From Paulownia fortunei (lineage: Eukaryota; Streptophyta; Magnoliopsida; Lamiales; Paulowniaceae): a stretch of 64,000 bases of DNA. Of the stretch, positions 1-11,351 are shown one piece after another. Each line of letters begins with the position of its first letter. Within the stretch, counting starts at the first letter, position 1. Where the stretch lies: the NCBI GenBank assembly GCA_019321725.1, contig CM033121.1:2852001-2916000 (forward strand). Reading direction: 5' to 3'. A model generated the notes under the pieces. The model worked only from the letters and a program-made list of their open reading frames with translations. It was not told where the DNA came from and made no database searches. The position numbers were made by a program, and so were the translations under genes.

Positions 1-634
1 TAATTGGAGCCACCCCTTCTTATCCATGGTAGGTGGTGCTTTCGTCACCGCTGGGCAGGGGTGGTGGAAGGGGACATTTCATGTCATTGATGCGGTACGA
101 AACTCTTGCAGTGGAGAATGACTACAATTGAATTGAGTCGAATTGAGCTTCACATTATGTCTGAACTTTGTCCCATAATTTAATGAGCCCATTTTAAATG
201 AGTTTTTAATCAATTTGAACATTAGTTAAGCTCCAATAACTTTAAATTATTTTATGTGTTTATTTTATCATCTCTATAAACTTGGAAAGGTGAGGTTAAA
301 AGGCGACGAAATGATGAAATTGTTGAATATTAATTATTTAAATCGAAAGAATCGGGTTTTTTGACAATTGATAAAAATCTTCAATTCTAATAGAGCCCGG
401 TGGAAATGTGGCCAAATGCCAATCAACAGGTTGGGCTAATGCTGGCCCAAAATGGGTCTTGAACTGGGCTATCAGCCCACCTGCTTGTTCTACGATAAAA
501 GGCCCAACAATCAGTATAAGCGGGAAATTTCCAGGTTAAAATGGTTTTGCACTCTAATTCAAAATATACCTTGCAGCTTTTTGCCTCTCTCTCTCTCTCT
601 CTCAACCCTTTAGAGATTCTTACTCTTTTCCAGC
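1..634. other. Upstream intergenic DNA and BUB3.3 5' region
   Basis: No gene can be recognised here. The first 130 bases are less AT-rich than the next 300, but no ORF of useful length or known family is visible. The part nearest the gene carries the promoter motifs listed separately and a short CT tract at about 585-602, which probably lies in the 5' leader of the BUB3.3 gene. Confidence 0.6.
432..506 (+). promoter_or_regulatory. Cluster of site II (TGGGCY/RGCCCA) promoter motifs upstream of BUB3.3
   Basis: Five TGGGCY-type hexamers occur in 75 bases, in both orientations: TGGGCT at 432 and 465, GGCCCA at 444 and 501, and AGCCCA at 474. Such site II elements are known TCP-factor binding sites in promoters of plant cell-cycle and housekeeping genes. 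The cluster ends about 130 bases before the BUB3.3 start codon, which fits a proliferation-linked promoter. Function is inferred from motif and position only. Confidence 0.55.
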
Positions 635-3600
635 ATGAACGGGTCTTGTTTGAATTTAAATAGCCCGATCCGAGACGCCATTTCCAGAATCCGATTTGCT
701 CCCATTTCGAACAATCTCCTAATTTCCTCATGGGATTCGGCAAGTAGTACTATGACATACTTATTCTACCAATCACTTGTCACTTGTGCTCTGTATTATC
801 TGCATATGTATATTATGTGATGGATTTTGTAATTAAAAGTGGGTGTTTCGTATTTGAGCAGAGTCTTCGGCTTTACGATGTGGATAAATGTGAGCTCAGA
901 TTAGAAACTCCTGCTGAAGGGGCGGCGCTTCTCGATTGTTGTTTCGAGAGTGAGTCAATGGCTCTCAGTGCTAATTCCGATGGTTCTATTCTCAGGTTTG
1001 ACGTTTTCAATAATTACTTAATTTTTGTGATATTTTGTTTGTGTGCATGTTTGTTATGCCTAAAGGAGTGGGTTTTTTCATCTCTTTTTAGAGTCACTAG
1101 GAAATTTGGGATGTTGTGGCACAATGATGTTGTTAGCTGAATTGTTTTCCACAAGCTCGTGCATTTATTAATCCTTAATGAGACCACGTAAAGCTTATAG
1201 TTAGCTTTTAATTTATCCTTTGGCCTTGGCATGAACTTGTCAAAGGGGATGGTACCTGAATTTCAGGTTTGGGGGAGGATGAGGATAGCTCAGGCAAAGA
1301 ATGCGTAGTTTATATAAATTACAGAAAGAGGGGAAAAACGAGGGGACAGAATTTCAAGTTTTTACAGAAAAAAAATTGGTTTTATTTTTTGGTTAGGTGG
1401 CTGCTGCCTCAGTCTGCCCCTTGTTTAGGTCAGTTCCTCTCCTCAAGGAGTCATTATTCTCACCATTCTACGCTTTTGGATAATGGATTACTGTGTTTCA
1501 GGGGTAAACTTTCATGCCACGTATGCTTAAGGTTAAATGTCAGAAACATAGTTAAGTAGTTAGATCCTTTTCGAATGAAAAGGGTAACTAAGAAAAAGTG
1601 AATTCACCTAAGTGAGTTAAATACATTTGCCACATTCTATAACATTCTTGGGTTTTTATCCATTCCTTGTTTGAATAATTAGGGTCTTCATCAACAAGTA
1701 CAGTTAATCTGTTGAAAGTGAAATGGCACGGAAGCTACCAGTAAATTGAGTGTCTCTTTGCAAGCTACCTTGAAATTCATAGAAACTTCAGATTTCGGTC
1801 AAAAGCTTAATATATTTACCTTTGGTTCTGCGCTAAAGCAGTTTTTGTAAAGTATATTCATATTGAGCTTGATTCTTAACCAATTTAATGCCAAATAAGA
1901 TCTGAATCAGATCAGCTTGCGGAAGTTTGTACAATGAGAGAATCACTATAAAAGCAACCAAAACTACAATTTCTATAACAACTTTGTGCCACCCAAAAAA
2001 CAATCTTTCTTATATTTGCAGTTCATATTCATTTATTTCCATATTGAAATGATAATGCTCTATTTGGTGACATATTTGATTTAAAATTTCCTAGGTATGA
2101 TATGCATTTGGGAAACAGCAAAGCAATAGGAAATCACGACGACTTAGCAACCTGTGTTGAATATTCTGAGGAAACATGTAAGATATTGGTAACACATAAT
2201 TCCACTTATCATCTGCAAAAAAACATGTCATATATGTAGTGCCACTGTGTTTGTTGACTTACTGAAGAAAATGTTCCAAAATTCTAATCCTTGTCAGACT
2301 ATCTTCCTTGGCCCTTAAGCACATATATGACCTTCTCCATAAATTTGTATTCGACTGAAATATGATCATGCCACTTCCAATTATGAAGGATACATATGAC
2401 TCAGCGGATGAATTAAGCTTCTGGATCTGGGATGTTAATGAATGTGATGGAAAGCATTAATAGAAATTCTGTTTTTCTTTTACAAAATATTTTGAAGTCT
2501 TGCAAGTTAGAGGTGGCAATTGGATGTGAGGACTAGGCCAATTCTTTCTTTCAAACTACATTAAATAGTAATTTATGTGAAATCAACAAGATATTCAAAG
2601 TGCTGGTCCTCTTCTTACAATTTCTTAAACCTGAAAGAAATATTAATAGACTCTCTTTTTCTGTGTCTGCAGGTCAAATTATTACTGCTGGTTGGGATAA
2701 AAAAGTAAAGTTTTGGGATGCACGCTCTGCTAATTCTGTTGGATGCTTGAGCAATCCAGGTGTGGAGGTTGAATCCATGTCACTTTCTGGGTTCAATTTG
2801 ATGGTTGCTCTCAAGTCATCAGTGCATATGTATGACGTGCGTTACTTAAATGGATCGGTTCAAGTGAAAGAACTTTTCATGGACATCCATATAAAATGTG
2901 TTCGCTCAAATTCAGATTTAGAAGGTATTGCAATAATAGCTGTATTCACTCCTTGGTGGAAATGCGTGCAATGATCTTTAGCTGTTTGTGAACTCAAAAG
3001 ATCTCATGAATTGTTTGAACTTTTTACAATTGATTACAGTAGGGGTTACGTGTCACTTGTTTCCCACATTCATATTAATTCTCATACATTTTTTAATCTG
3101 CTTGGAACTGAAGTGTTGATAATTGATGTGACTGCCAAAAATTTCTTTAGTTCTCCATCATTATAGGACTTGTCACTTGTTAGGCATATTTTCAATGAAA
3201 CACTATGTATCTTTTTGTTGTTTTAATCTCTGCGTTGAACCAAGTGATGATGCCTATTCATGCAGGATTTGTGGTTGGATCAACTGATGGGCGGGTTGCT
3301 TTGGAATATCTTGGTAAATCCAACTCAAAGAATGAGGGGTCAGTATAAGTTGTGCGCTGTAGTCCTCTATAGTACGCAGGTTTTCTGGATTTTAAGGCCT
3401 TTCTTGATAAGTTAAAGTTCTCATCGAATTTGAATTATCCCCAGCTTTCGTATTGTTGATTGGTATGCATTAGGTCTATTATTTTACTGGAAATGATATC
3501 AGCAGCATACATTTATCTGATGCAATATAATGATAAGCCTTGGTGGAATTCCATACCACATGGAAAGTACTATCTTTAAATATCAAAAAGTTGTTTATGC

Positions 3601-5862
3601 TGCTGCACTTAGCATTGCACATCTTATTTCCATCTTTCACCGTTCCTTTTATAAATTTATTTGGTATCTCTAGCCCTTTCTTCTTTTCTATTTTTTTTTT
3701 TCGTTTATTTTTTCATATACTTTGGAAGATCTATTGTGAACTGATCCTTGAATACGTAATAGTATTACCTAAGCTAGAATGCTTTGGATTCTGAGTACAG
3801 AATAGGCACTCAGATGCTACCTGAACACACATGCCTACAAAATTACATATAGCAAATAGTAAAGTTCATGGATGAACTCGTTTCAAATAGTTCTATCTAC
3901 TTTATTTCACTCTGCAATATTGCGCTCTCTTCAAAATTTGGGTTTCTTTTCTTCTCAAAACTGGAGATTTTTTATCATTAAACAAATTTTCGTGAAATCA
4001 ATATGTTAAACATTTATTCGAATCAGAGAACATACTGGCACTTCATGCACTTCCTAATCATCCAATATTTCCTGCATGTTGTATTGAAAAGATACCTTTC
4101 ACTTAAGTCTTGGACTTCTGCAGATATGCTTTCAGATGCCATCCAAAGGACAAGAATGGAAGACACCATCTTGTAGCAGTAAATGACATTGCATTTAATC
4201 CATTGTATGTGTCACACTTACTTTTAGCTTACCATCACGGACCTTTAGAATCAAGTGACTATATCTTTTCCCTTTTTCAGCATATGCGGTGTCCTTGTTA
4301 CTGGTGACAATGAGGGCTATGCTACAATGTGGGATGTTCTGAGCAGGAAACGATTACTGGAGGTATAGTTTATCTTAACTTCTGGGATGTTGCTTGTGCT
4401 GCCATAAGATGTGTTTGATACATGCATCAACCTGTTAGCATAAGGATGGCAAATACTTGGAGATTCGTTAGAGGGTGAGAAAATTGCATCAGTGTGGACT
4501 AGGACCTTACATGAAAGGGGTAATATTAATGGATTGCACCAAATAACTTATGTCCCGCAGATAAACTTTTGTTCCAATCATAGAATTTGCAGCTATCTTG
4601 GATTTAAAGTTTAGGAGTGGAATTTTATACAAACCACCATGTTTTGCCAGAATGATAAATGACCAATAACTGAGTGTGCATTGTTTTGCTGGTCTATATC
4701 TGATATTATTCCATTCTTAACTAGTGCATAGTGTCAAAATTATGCATGCTCTACTGAAGATTAACTGAGTCTCTTTTTCAAAATTTTAGGTTGCTTTGAA
4801 TTTTCGGCAATGAAATTATTAACTCTCTCCTACTCATCTAGATCTGTATCTTACACTAATTTGTTTTTCACGTTTCTCAGCCTAATATTTTTGATTTGGT
4901 ATTTTTCCTGTCCAAAGTATTCAGGAGTTTTGATTACGTTTCTCATGAAATTCCTGCCTTACTTTCAGTTGCCTAGATATCCCAATAGTGTTGCATCATT
5001 GGCATATAACCATGGTGGACAGCTTTTGGCTGTTGCATCAAGTTATACTTACCAGGAGGCTAATGAAAGGTTAGTAGGCTCACTTCACCTATTCGTGTTT
5101 CTTTAGGTCTAATGAATTCATTTTCCTCAAGTTTTGAGTTGATTGCTGGTGCGTGTTACTTGAGGTTTGCTGATTATATCTTTTCGCATCTTTACATACT
5201 CGTATCATTCATTAGATCATATGTTTTGGAGCAGGTGTTAAGTCTTGTTGGATTCATGGCATTGTAGACTTCTCTCTTTTTTCCATGTGCATTTCACACT
5301 TGGTTATTTTTAAGGGACCGCCTTGCAAGTCAAGTCCTTAATCTTGGGAGTCCTTAGTACTTGATATTGTTTTATTTTACCAACAAGGATCTTGGTAAAT
5401 ATTTATTTCTAGATAAGCTTGATTATTCACCTAACTATGTTATTAAATTTAGTGAAGATTTGGGTGAAAGTCCATTTCAGAATCATAAGATGCAGAAAAC
5501 AAACATGCGTCTTATAAAATTCTAGGCACATGATTTTATTAGATACATGCACAAGGAGGAGATTCTTCAATTTCTTTCCCCTGCAATGAGCCTGTAATAT
5601 TTACACTTCACAATTACCTCAGCATTGCACCGTTATGATGTACCTTAAAAAGCACTGGATTTAGCTTTAGACTGGTAAATCATATTTGGCAGCATTGTCA
5701 GCACTTGGGCACAAACATATGCATATGCATTCTTCCACTTTATTCAGTTGACCAAGCATGCATTTCTTGTGTGACAGAGAAGAGCTGCCTCAGATATTTA
5801 TGCATCACATGGATGATAGACACATCAAATCAGTTCATGCTAGTAGTTCAAATAGGAAATGA
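635..5862 (+). CDS. BUB3.3: Mitotic checkpoint protein BUB3.3-like, WD40 repeat protein
   Basis: Nine exons encode about 331 residues: 635-739, 862-995, 2095-2177, 2673-2924, 3266-3338, 4124-4204, 4281-4362, 4969-5069 and 5778-5862. The phases join without a stop. The product is a seven-bladed WD40 propeller. Visible blade segments are ISSWDSSLRLYDVD across exons 1-2, AGWDKKVKFWDARSAN in exon 4 and GDNEGYATMWDVLSRK in exon 7. BUB3 proteins bind BUB1/BUBR1-type kinases and kinetochore MELT repeats in the spindle checkpoint. The N-terminus (MNGSCLNLNSPIRDAISRIR) matches the plant-specific BUB3.3 branch rather than BUB3.1/3.2, as far as I can recall. Intron 1 starts GC instead of GT; no GT donor nearby keeps the frame. 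Length is normal and nothing is broken. eIF5A follows on the same strand. Confidence 0.92.
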
Positions 5863-8062
5863 TTGCTGACGAGACGATAGCAACTAAGGTCACTGCTAAC
5901 TCCTTTTTGGGACACAAAATCAAGTGTGCCTCAACATTTTCAGCATCAGTTCTAGGAATATCAACAACTATTAACATCTCATTGCTTCAGATTCTGTTTT
6001 TCAAGTCCATGTGAGTTCTCTCCCTCTCTGTCAACTTTAAGTCATAATTAAGTGCATTGAAGATGTGGAACTATGTGATTGTATACTAGAATTGATCATC
6101 ACTATTTGTAATGACATGTGAAGAGCTGAACAAGCAGCAGGAAAATTAGATATAGGACTTGACCCCATGTAGAAAGTCTTATTCAATGAGCATTTGTGCA
6201 ACACATTGAACTCGTTCTTTTAGTTTTTTGAGCAAGCCAGATTGTGGCCCCAAGTTTTTTTACATTATTTATAGTTTATGTTACATTTTGATCAAATATC
6301 AGATATCAAGAGAATTCAGGATATTTGGGTATATATATATATATATATTCAAAGTTTCAATAATTTCTCAAATATTTTGCAAGGAGGGGAAAAATTAGAA
6401 AATAAATTGTGTTTTCTTAGTTTGAGGAGGCAAAGCGTATAGTTTCGTACTTAGGCAAAGTATTATCTGCATATAGTTGAAGGGGGCAATTGAAACTCAT
6501 CCTAATATTTATGGTTGATTATCAAGATATATGATTTTTTTAACTATTAAAATTTATAACAAATATTTAGCATTGTAAATTTTTTGAATTAAGTAAAATA
6601 AGGGTCGTAGCAAATCGAATAACAATTCAATTTCATATATAGAAGCATATACATATAGAATATAATGGTTGATTTTTTGATAATTAAAATTTGTAATTCT
6701 TATAATTTTATTTTCAGCTTTTTTTTTATGAGAAAACAAAAATATATACAAACTTAATTACACATAAATAATATTGATATAAATAATTGGGTTCAAAGAT
6801 TATATTAGACTAGCATTACAATATTAATAAATTATGAAACTTTGTATTCTCTTCTTTCTAAGGAGCATAAAGTTATTACATCTTTTATAATGTAGTAACT
6901 TTCTACTCCCTTATTTATAATCTTGCCAAGGTACTATTACTACAAGGCTAAACACTATTGTTGATACAAGGTGAAGTGATTGCAAGATTAAAGGACAAGA
7001 AATGGACATCAAAATTCAAGATTAGGTCGAAAATTTTTCAACGGTTATAAAAGATTGTGAGAGATCTTTATCAATAATTATCATGTTATTACCATACAAA
7101 TATACAATTTCTTCTATGGGGCCACATCACGTTATTCTTGGTTTTTTTTGCTTGTCATGTTTTCTTCTTGGGAGATTTTGAAATGACTTTAATACTGAGT
7201 GAATTTTAAATTTATCATAATAAATAAAAATTAACTTTAAATAATTATAAAAATTGAAATCTATATTAATTAAAAATTATTGAAATAAATGTAAAGAATT
7301 TAAAGTATCCTAATAAATGTAAAGAATTTATTATAAGTAATTTTCTTAAAATATCATTTCTGTCTTGAACTAATTCATCATCATTGCTTCTAAGGATAAT
7401 CATTTTTATCCAAAAATTGATACTCAAATTAAATGATAGTTATTTTTTTCTGGACAAAAGAAATATTAATTAAGAAAAAAAGTAAATTTAAACCAATTTG
7501 TGTTCGCCTAAAAACTTGTGTTTTTATCTAGACACCAAAATTCGAGTTTTAAACGTAAAAGAAAAGAAATGTATATATATGTCTACATATATATATATAC
7601 ATATATTATTAATTCAAATCAAACGTGAGCAAAAGCAAACTTAGCGTCTTCCACGTGCGCTTGAGATCTATTTGGTCCACGGATAGGCCCGTGCACGAAC
7701 CCGCACTCTAGAGCCCCCTCCCTCCCAATAAAAAAATATCCCATTAGGTAGGGGGCTCAAATAGATAAACCCAAAAAAAGCCATCCTCGAACACTGCGTC
7801 GTTTTGACGCAAACTTTGCAAACAAATCCCAACCGTCAACCGCTTCACCACGCCAAGCAACGGCCCAAAATCAATCCTGGCTGCAAAAACCCTAAAATCT
7901 CCCTGTCCTATGCGTACAAGCACTCAAACTCTCTCTCTATATATAAGAACACATCCCCACTTCTCTCGACCCAAGCTTTCGCTCTCTGCTCTCTTTTTGC
8001 TACTCTCTAGAAAATCCTAATTGTACCCGGGCTAGTTTCTCTCTCTAGAATCGCCGCCTAGG
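5863..8062. other. Intergenic DNA between BUB3.3 and eIF5A
   Basis: This holds the 3' region of BUB3.3 (no clear polyadenylation site chosen), then AT-rich DNA with short TA repeats near 6330-6348 and 7568-7606. The last 400 bases become less AT-rich and form the eIF5A promoter and leader, described separately. No ORF of a known family was seen on either strand. Confidence 0.6.
7652..7946 (+). promoter_or_regulatory. eIF5A promoter: G-box, site II, telo-box and TATA box
   Basis: A perfect CACGTG G-box lies at 7652-7657, a GGCCCA site II motif at 7862-7867, an AAACCCTAA telo-box at 7887-7895 and a TATATATAA TATA box at 7938-7946. The telo-box plus site II pair is characteristic of plant genes for ribosomal proteins and translation factors. 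A TATA box at 7938 implies transcription starting near 7970, giving a pyrimidine-rich leader of roughly 90 bases before the ATG at 8063. Confidence 0.65.
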
Positions 8063-9552
8063 ATGTCGGACGAGGAGCATCACTTCGAGTCGAAGGCCGA
8101 CGCCGGCGCATCGAAGACTTATCCCCAGCAGGCGGGGACTATTCGTAAGAACGGTTACATTGTTATCAAAGGCCGCCCGTGCAAGGTTTGTTTTCTGTTT
8201 TGTTTTTTCTGTGATTTCGTTGTTGAAGTTGTATGTGTACATCTGGTTTATTTTTCTGGAATTTCGTTGGTGAAATTGTTGTGTGGAATTTGATTTCAAT
8301 TTCAAGTGTGTATAAATTGGGGTGGCTGTGTGTTGTTTGCTTTGAGATCTGAGTAATTTCGGCTTTGTTTCAACTGTTGAAAATATTTTTATTTTTTACT
8401 ATTAGCGGTGGTTGTTCTGGTTTTTGTTGCCTTTTAGGTGGATTTGAGTTGAATTTGTGGAGGAAAAGTTATTATTTCTGTTGAATTTGTGCTTTATGTT
8501 TTAACTGTGCTCTTTTCTGAATTTCGATATTTGTATATGTAGAATAGATTTATTGTTTCATTGTGTTTGTTTGATTTAGTTGTGCTTTGTTGTGATTTAA
8601 CGTATGCTTGTATGCTCGAATCTTTGTTCTATGATCTTCTATATATACATGTATTTCAGCTTCGAGTAGGAATTTTCTCTGAAGTTCTGTATAACTGTGA
8701 GTGGTTTGAGCTAGGAACAATTTCTGGTTATTGGGTTTTAATTTCATCAAGATGTAGCTTCATTTTCTGAAAAAAAAAAAAAAAAAAATTGCTAAGAGTT
8801 TGATCCATGATTGCCGATTTACTAAGGAATTTTAAATTGTTAGAAAACCATGGTTTTATTGTTCCAATTATTTTTGTTAATTTATCATAGTTGTTTACGA
8901 TCCTTTTCATTGTTTCAGGTTGTGGAAGTTTCAACTTCCAAAACTGGAAAGCATGGCCATGCAAAATGTCACTTTGTTGGAATTGACATCTTCACTTCAA
9001 GAAGCTCGAAGATATCGTCCCCTCTTCCCACAACTGTGATGTATGCATATTCTCTTTGATTAATATATCGATTTTTATGATGTTTGCTATTGGTTAATTT
9101 GTAGCATGAATGCTTAAACTCTTTTCATTGAAATTCAGGTTCCACATGTTAATCGTACTGACTACCAGCTTATTGACATCTCCGAGGATGGATTCGTATG
9201 TGGCTACTTTTATTTATTTTCAATTGTTACATCTCATTGCTTACATAGTCAATAATCCACGGTGAAATAATTCTATAGGTGAGCTTGCTGACTGAGAATG
9301 GTAACACTAAGGATGACCTCAGGCTTCCAACTGATGAGAATCTGCTTACCCAGGTTAGCCATATTTCAACCTATCATTGGCTTATTATAAATCTTTTTCC
9401 ATATATATACATTGTTTTCCTGAAATCTCTGTTTCTGGTGAAACGTACAGATCAAGGATGGGTTTGCTGAGGGAAAGGACCTTGTTGTGAGTGTTATGTC
9501 TGCTATGGGGGAGGAACAGATCTGTGCCCTCAAGGATATTGGTCCCAAGTAG
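8063..9552 (+). CDS. Translation factor eIF5A, with a 1-bp deletion in exon 2 as sequenced
   Basis: Five exons: 8063-8185, 8919-9040, 9139-9195, 9279-9353 and 9451-9552. eIF5A is a small factor that promotes elongation and termination on stalled ribosomes and carries hypusine. The hypusination loop [12 protein letters not shown] sits in exon 2 with its lysine intact, and the C-terminus [20 protein letters not shown] ends at the family's usual place. The frame breaks in exon 2: after IDIFTS, at about 8999-9002, one base is missing from an A run, so exon 2 is 122 instead of 123 bases. Later exons are perfectly conserved in the expected frame. Read literally, the spliced message gives about 101 residues and stops at the start of exon 4; with one more base it would give the normal 159. 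Either this copy is inactivated or the assembly has a homopolymer error. Preservation elsewhere favours an error or a very recent mutation. Confidence 0.9.
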
Positions 9553-10336
9553 CTTTCTTCGCTTGTTGGGATTGCGTGATGGTTTTAAATTTGAAATGAG
9601 GCGGACATGATATTTATAGATTAGTGAATGATGGGAGGACCATTGGCCATCTTATTATTCAGGATTGTGGAGACTGAATTATTGATGGTTTATGCCCTCG
9701 ACTATTAAGGGACCACTTTCCTATTACTGGGATCATGTGGGTTACTATTATGTTTTTACTCATTTTCTTTTCTTTCATTTTTCTCTTTTTATTTTTGTAT
9801 TTTCCCCCCTCCGGGCTGTTTGAGTCTCATCTTGTTTATTATGGCGTGGGGTAAATTTGATGTGCTGGCAACTTTGTTAACTTGTTTCATTGCAAATAAC
9901 GATGGTGTCGTCACTTATTGAAGTTCGAGTTTCTGGTATGATAAAGAATATGCATGTGCTGAATGTTCTTTATGATCCTTTCCTCAGTTTGGTGGTCGAA
10001 TAATTTCCAATAGTTGCTAAATAAGTGTTTTACTGGTACGCTAGTAGTATTAATACTGTTATTCTGATATCGGAATGTTTATATGGATTTGCCACAATTG
10101 TCAAAATAATACCTCTTGAATATTTTATCATCTTAAGAAAACACCATGTATTAATTGAAGGATTCTTGAAAGTTTTGAAAATTTGTTACTCGTGAGGGGA
10201 TGTAATAGGTTTTAATAAATAATATGACCGTGAAATGACTGGAACAATCGTGTAAAATTCCAAATGCCAATTAGTCATCTCTAACAAGTGGATATCAACT
10301 GATAATTCAGGATCACAATGGATGAATGTAATTTAA

Positions 10337-10657
10337 AAATGACAATGGAACGAATTTTTTAAAATTAATGTTAATATATTTAAAGACTTGAGGCTCATCC
10401 CACTCTGAATTTACTAGATTCGGATTAGTCCCATTAAATCTGTTTTATAATTTTAAAAATATTTAAAAATATTTTTTAAAAAATAATATCACTATTTTTT
10501 AAATTATAATATTATATAAATACATATATATTAAAACAAAAAATAATTAAACGAGTTTGAAAATTAAAAATCAAAACACATCCCGTATCCACTTATATCT
10601 TATCAAACTCGCGCCAAACAAAACAGATCCATGTCCACCCCAAACGCATTACCATCC
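10337..10657. mobile_element. Possible degenerate MITE
   Basis: A 320-bp AT-rich block is bounded by GACAATGGAACGAATTTT on the left and, on the right, by CCCAAACGCATTACCATCC, whose complement begins GGATGGTAATGCGTTTGGG. The ends are imperfect inverted copies of the GGCAATGGGGCGGGTTT-type terminus I associate with common plant MITEs. There is no coding sequence and no clear target duplication, so this is tentative. Confidence 0.3.
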
Positions 10658-10732
10658 TATATATACACACCACCATAATTTCCCCAATATTAAACAAGTG
10701 TTGCATGCGTTGGCAAGTTGACCGACATACCG

Positions 10733-10869
10733 AGAGTTTTCACTTTCTAGGGGATTTTGCGTTGGGGATGACATCATGCATAATGTTCTTTGTGCACGTG
10801 AGCGTTTTTACTTTCTACGGGATTTTGTGTTGGGGGATGACATTATGCATAATGTTCTTTGTGCACGTG
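10733..10869 (+). repeat. Tandem duplication of 68/69 bp, each copy ending in a G-box
   Basis: Copy 1 (10733-10800) and copy 2 (10801-10869) match at most positions. Both end in TAATGTTCTTTGTGCACGTG, so each contributes a perfect CACGTG (10795-10800 and 10864-10869). Copy 1 also contains an RY-type CATGCA. The copies differ by a handful of substitutions and one indel, indicating a fairly recent duplication. Confidence 0.85.
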
Positions 10870-11351
10870 ATGGATAATCGTATTCACCAGAAGAAAAGAA
10901 TATGAAGAACTATAAAGGAACTCTGTTATTTCCTATCCGAACTTCAGAAAGAGAGAGAGAGAGAGAGCTGGACAAAGTGCAAGTATCACAAACCCACCAA
11001 ATCTGAACAATGTTGAGGCAGGGAGCTTAAATGTTGAAGGTACATGTCGGGTCATTTTGCAGTGGACAAGGTGCCTATGCTCATGGCCATTGGATTGCAG
11101 AAGACGGGTAGTTTTCACTACCTACCTTGGTCCATCCAAGAACTTCACGTACACTTTATGCTTTAAATTCGATGGATTCTCAAGTCATGACATCAAAGCC
11201 ACGAGTAATTCAAAAGGGGTTTCATAGTGGTAAGTTCAAATTAGTAGCACACAACAACACATTTCACCTGACATCTTAATGGCAGAAATCTATGGCCACT
11301 GATGTTTGTAGATCTTAGTTTTGTCTTTCCTCAATGGAGTAGCTGCCTATT

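Larger units (their letters stand above)
9553..11351. other. Convergent intergenic DNA between eIF5A and IPK
   Basis: This is 3' flank for both neighbours. The first 400 bases look like eIF5A 3' untranslated sequence (T-rich, several AATAA-like words). A candidate MITE lies at 10337-10657 and a 68/69-bp tandem duplication at 10733-10869. A short AG tract lies at about 10949-10968. No coding sequence was recognised. Confidence 0.55.

Noticed and set aside
1..27. Minus-strand ATG reading MDKKGWLQL at the left edge
   Set aside because: Only nine codons are in the window and they match no family I know; too short to support a gene.
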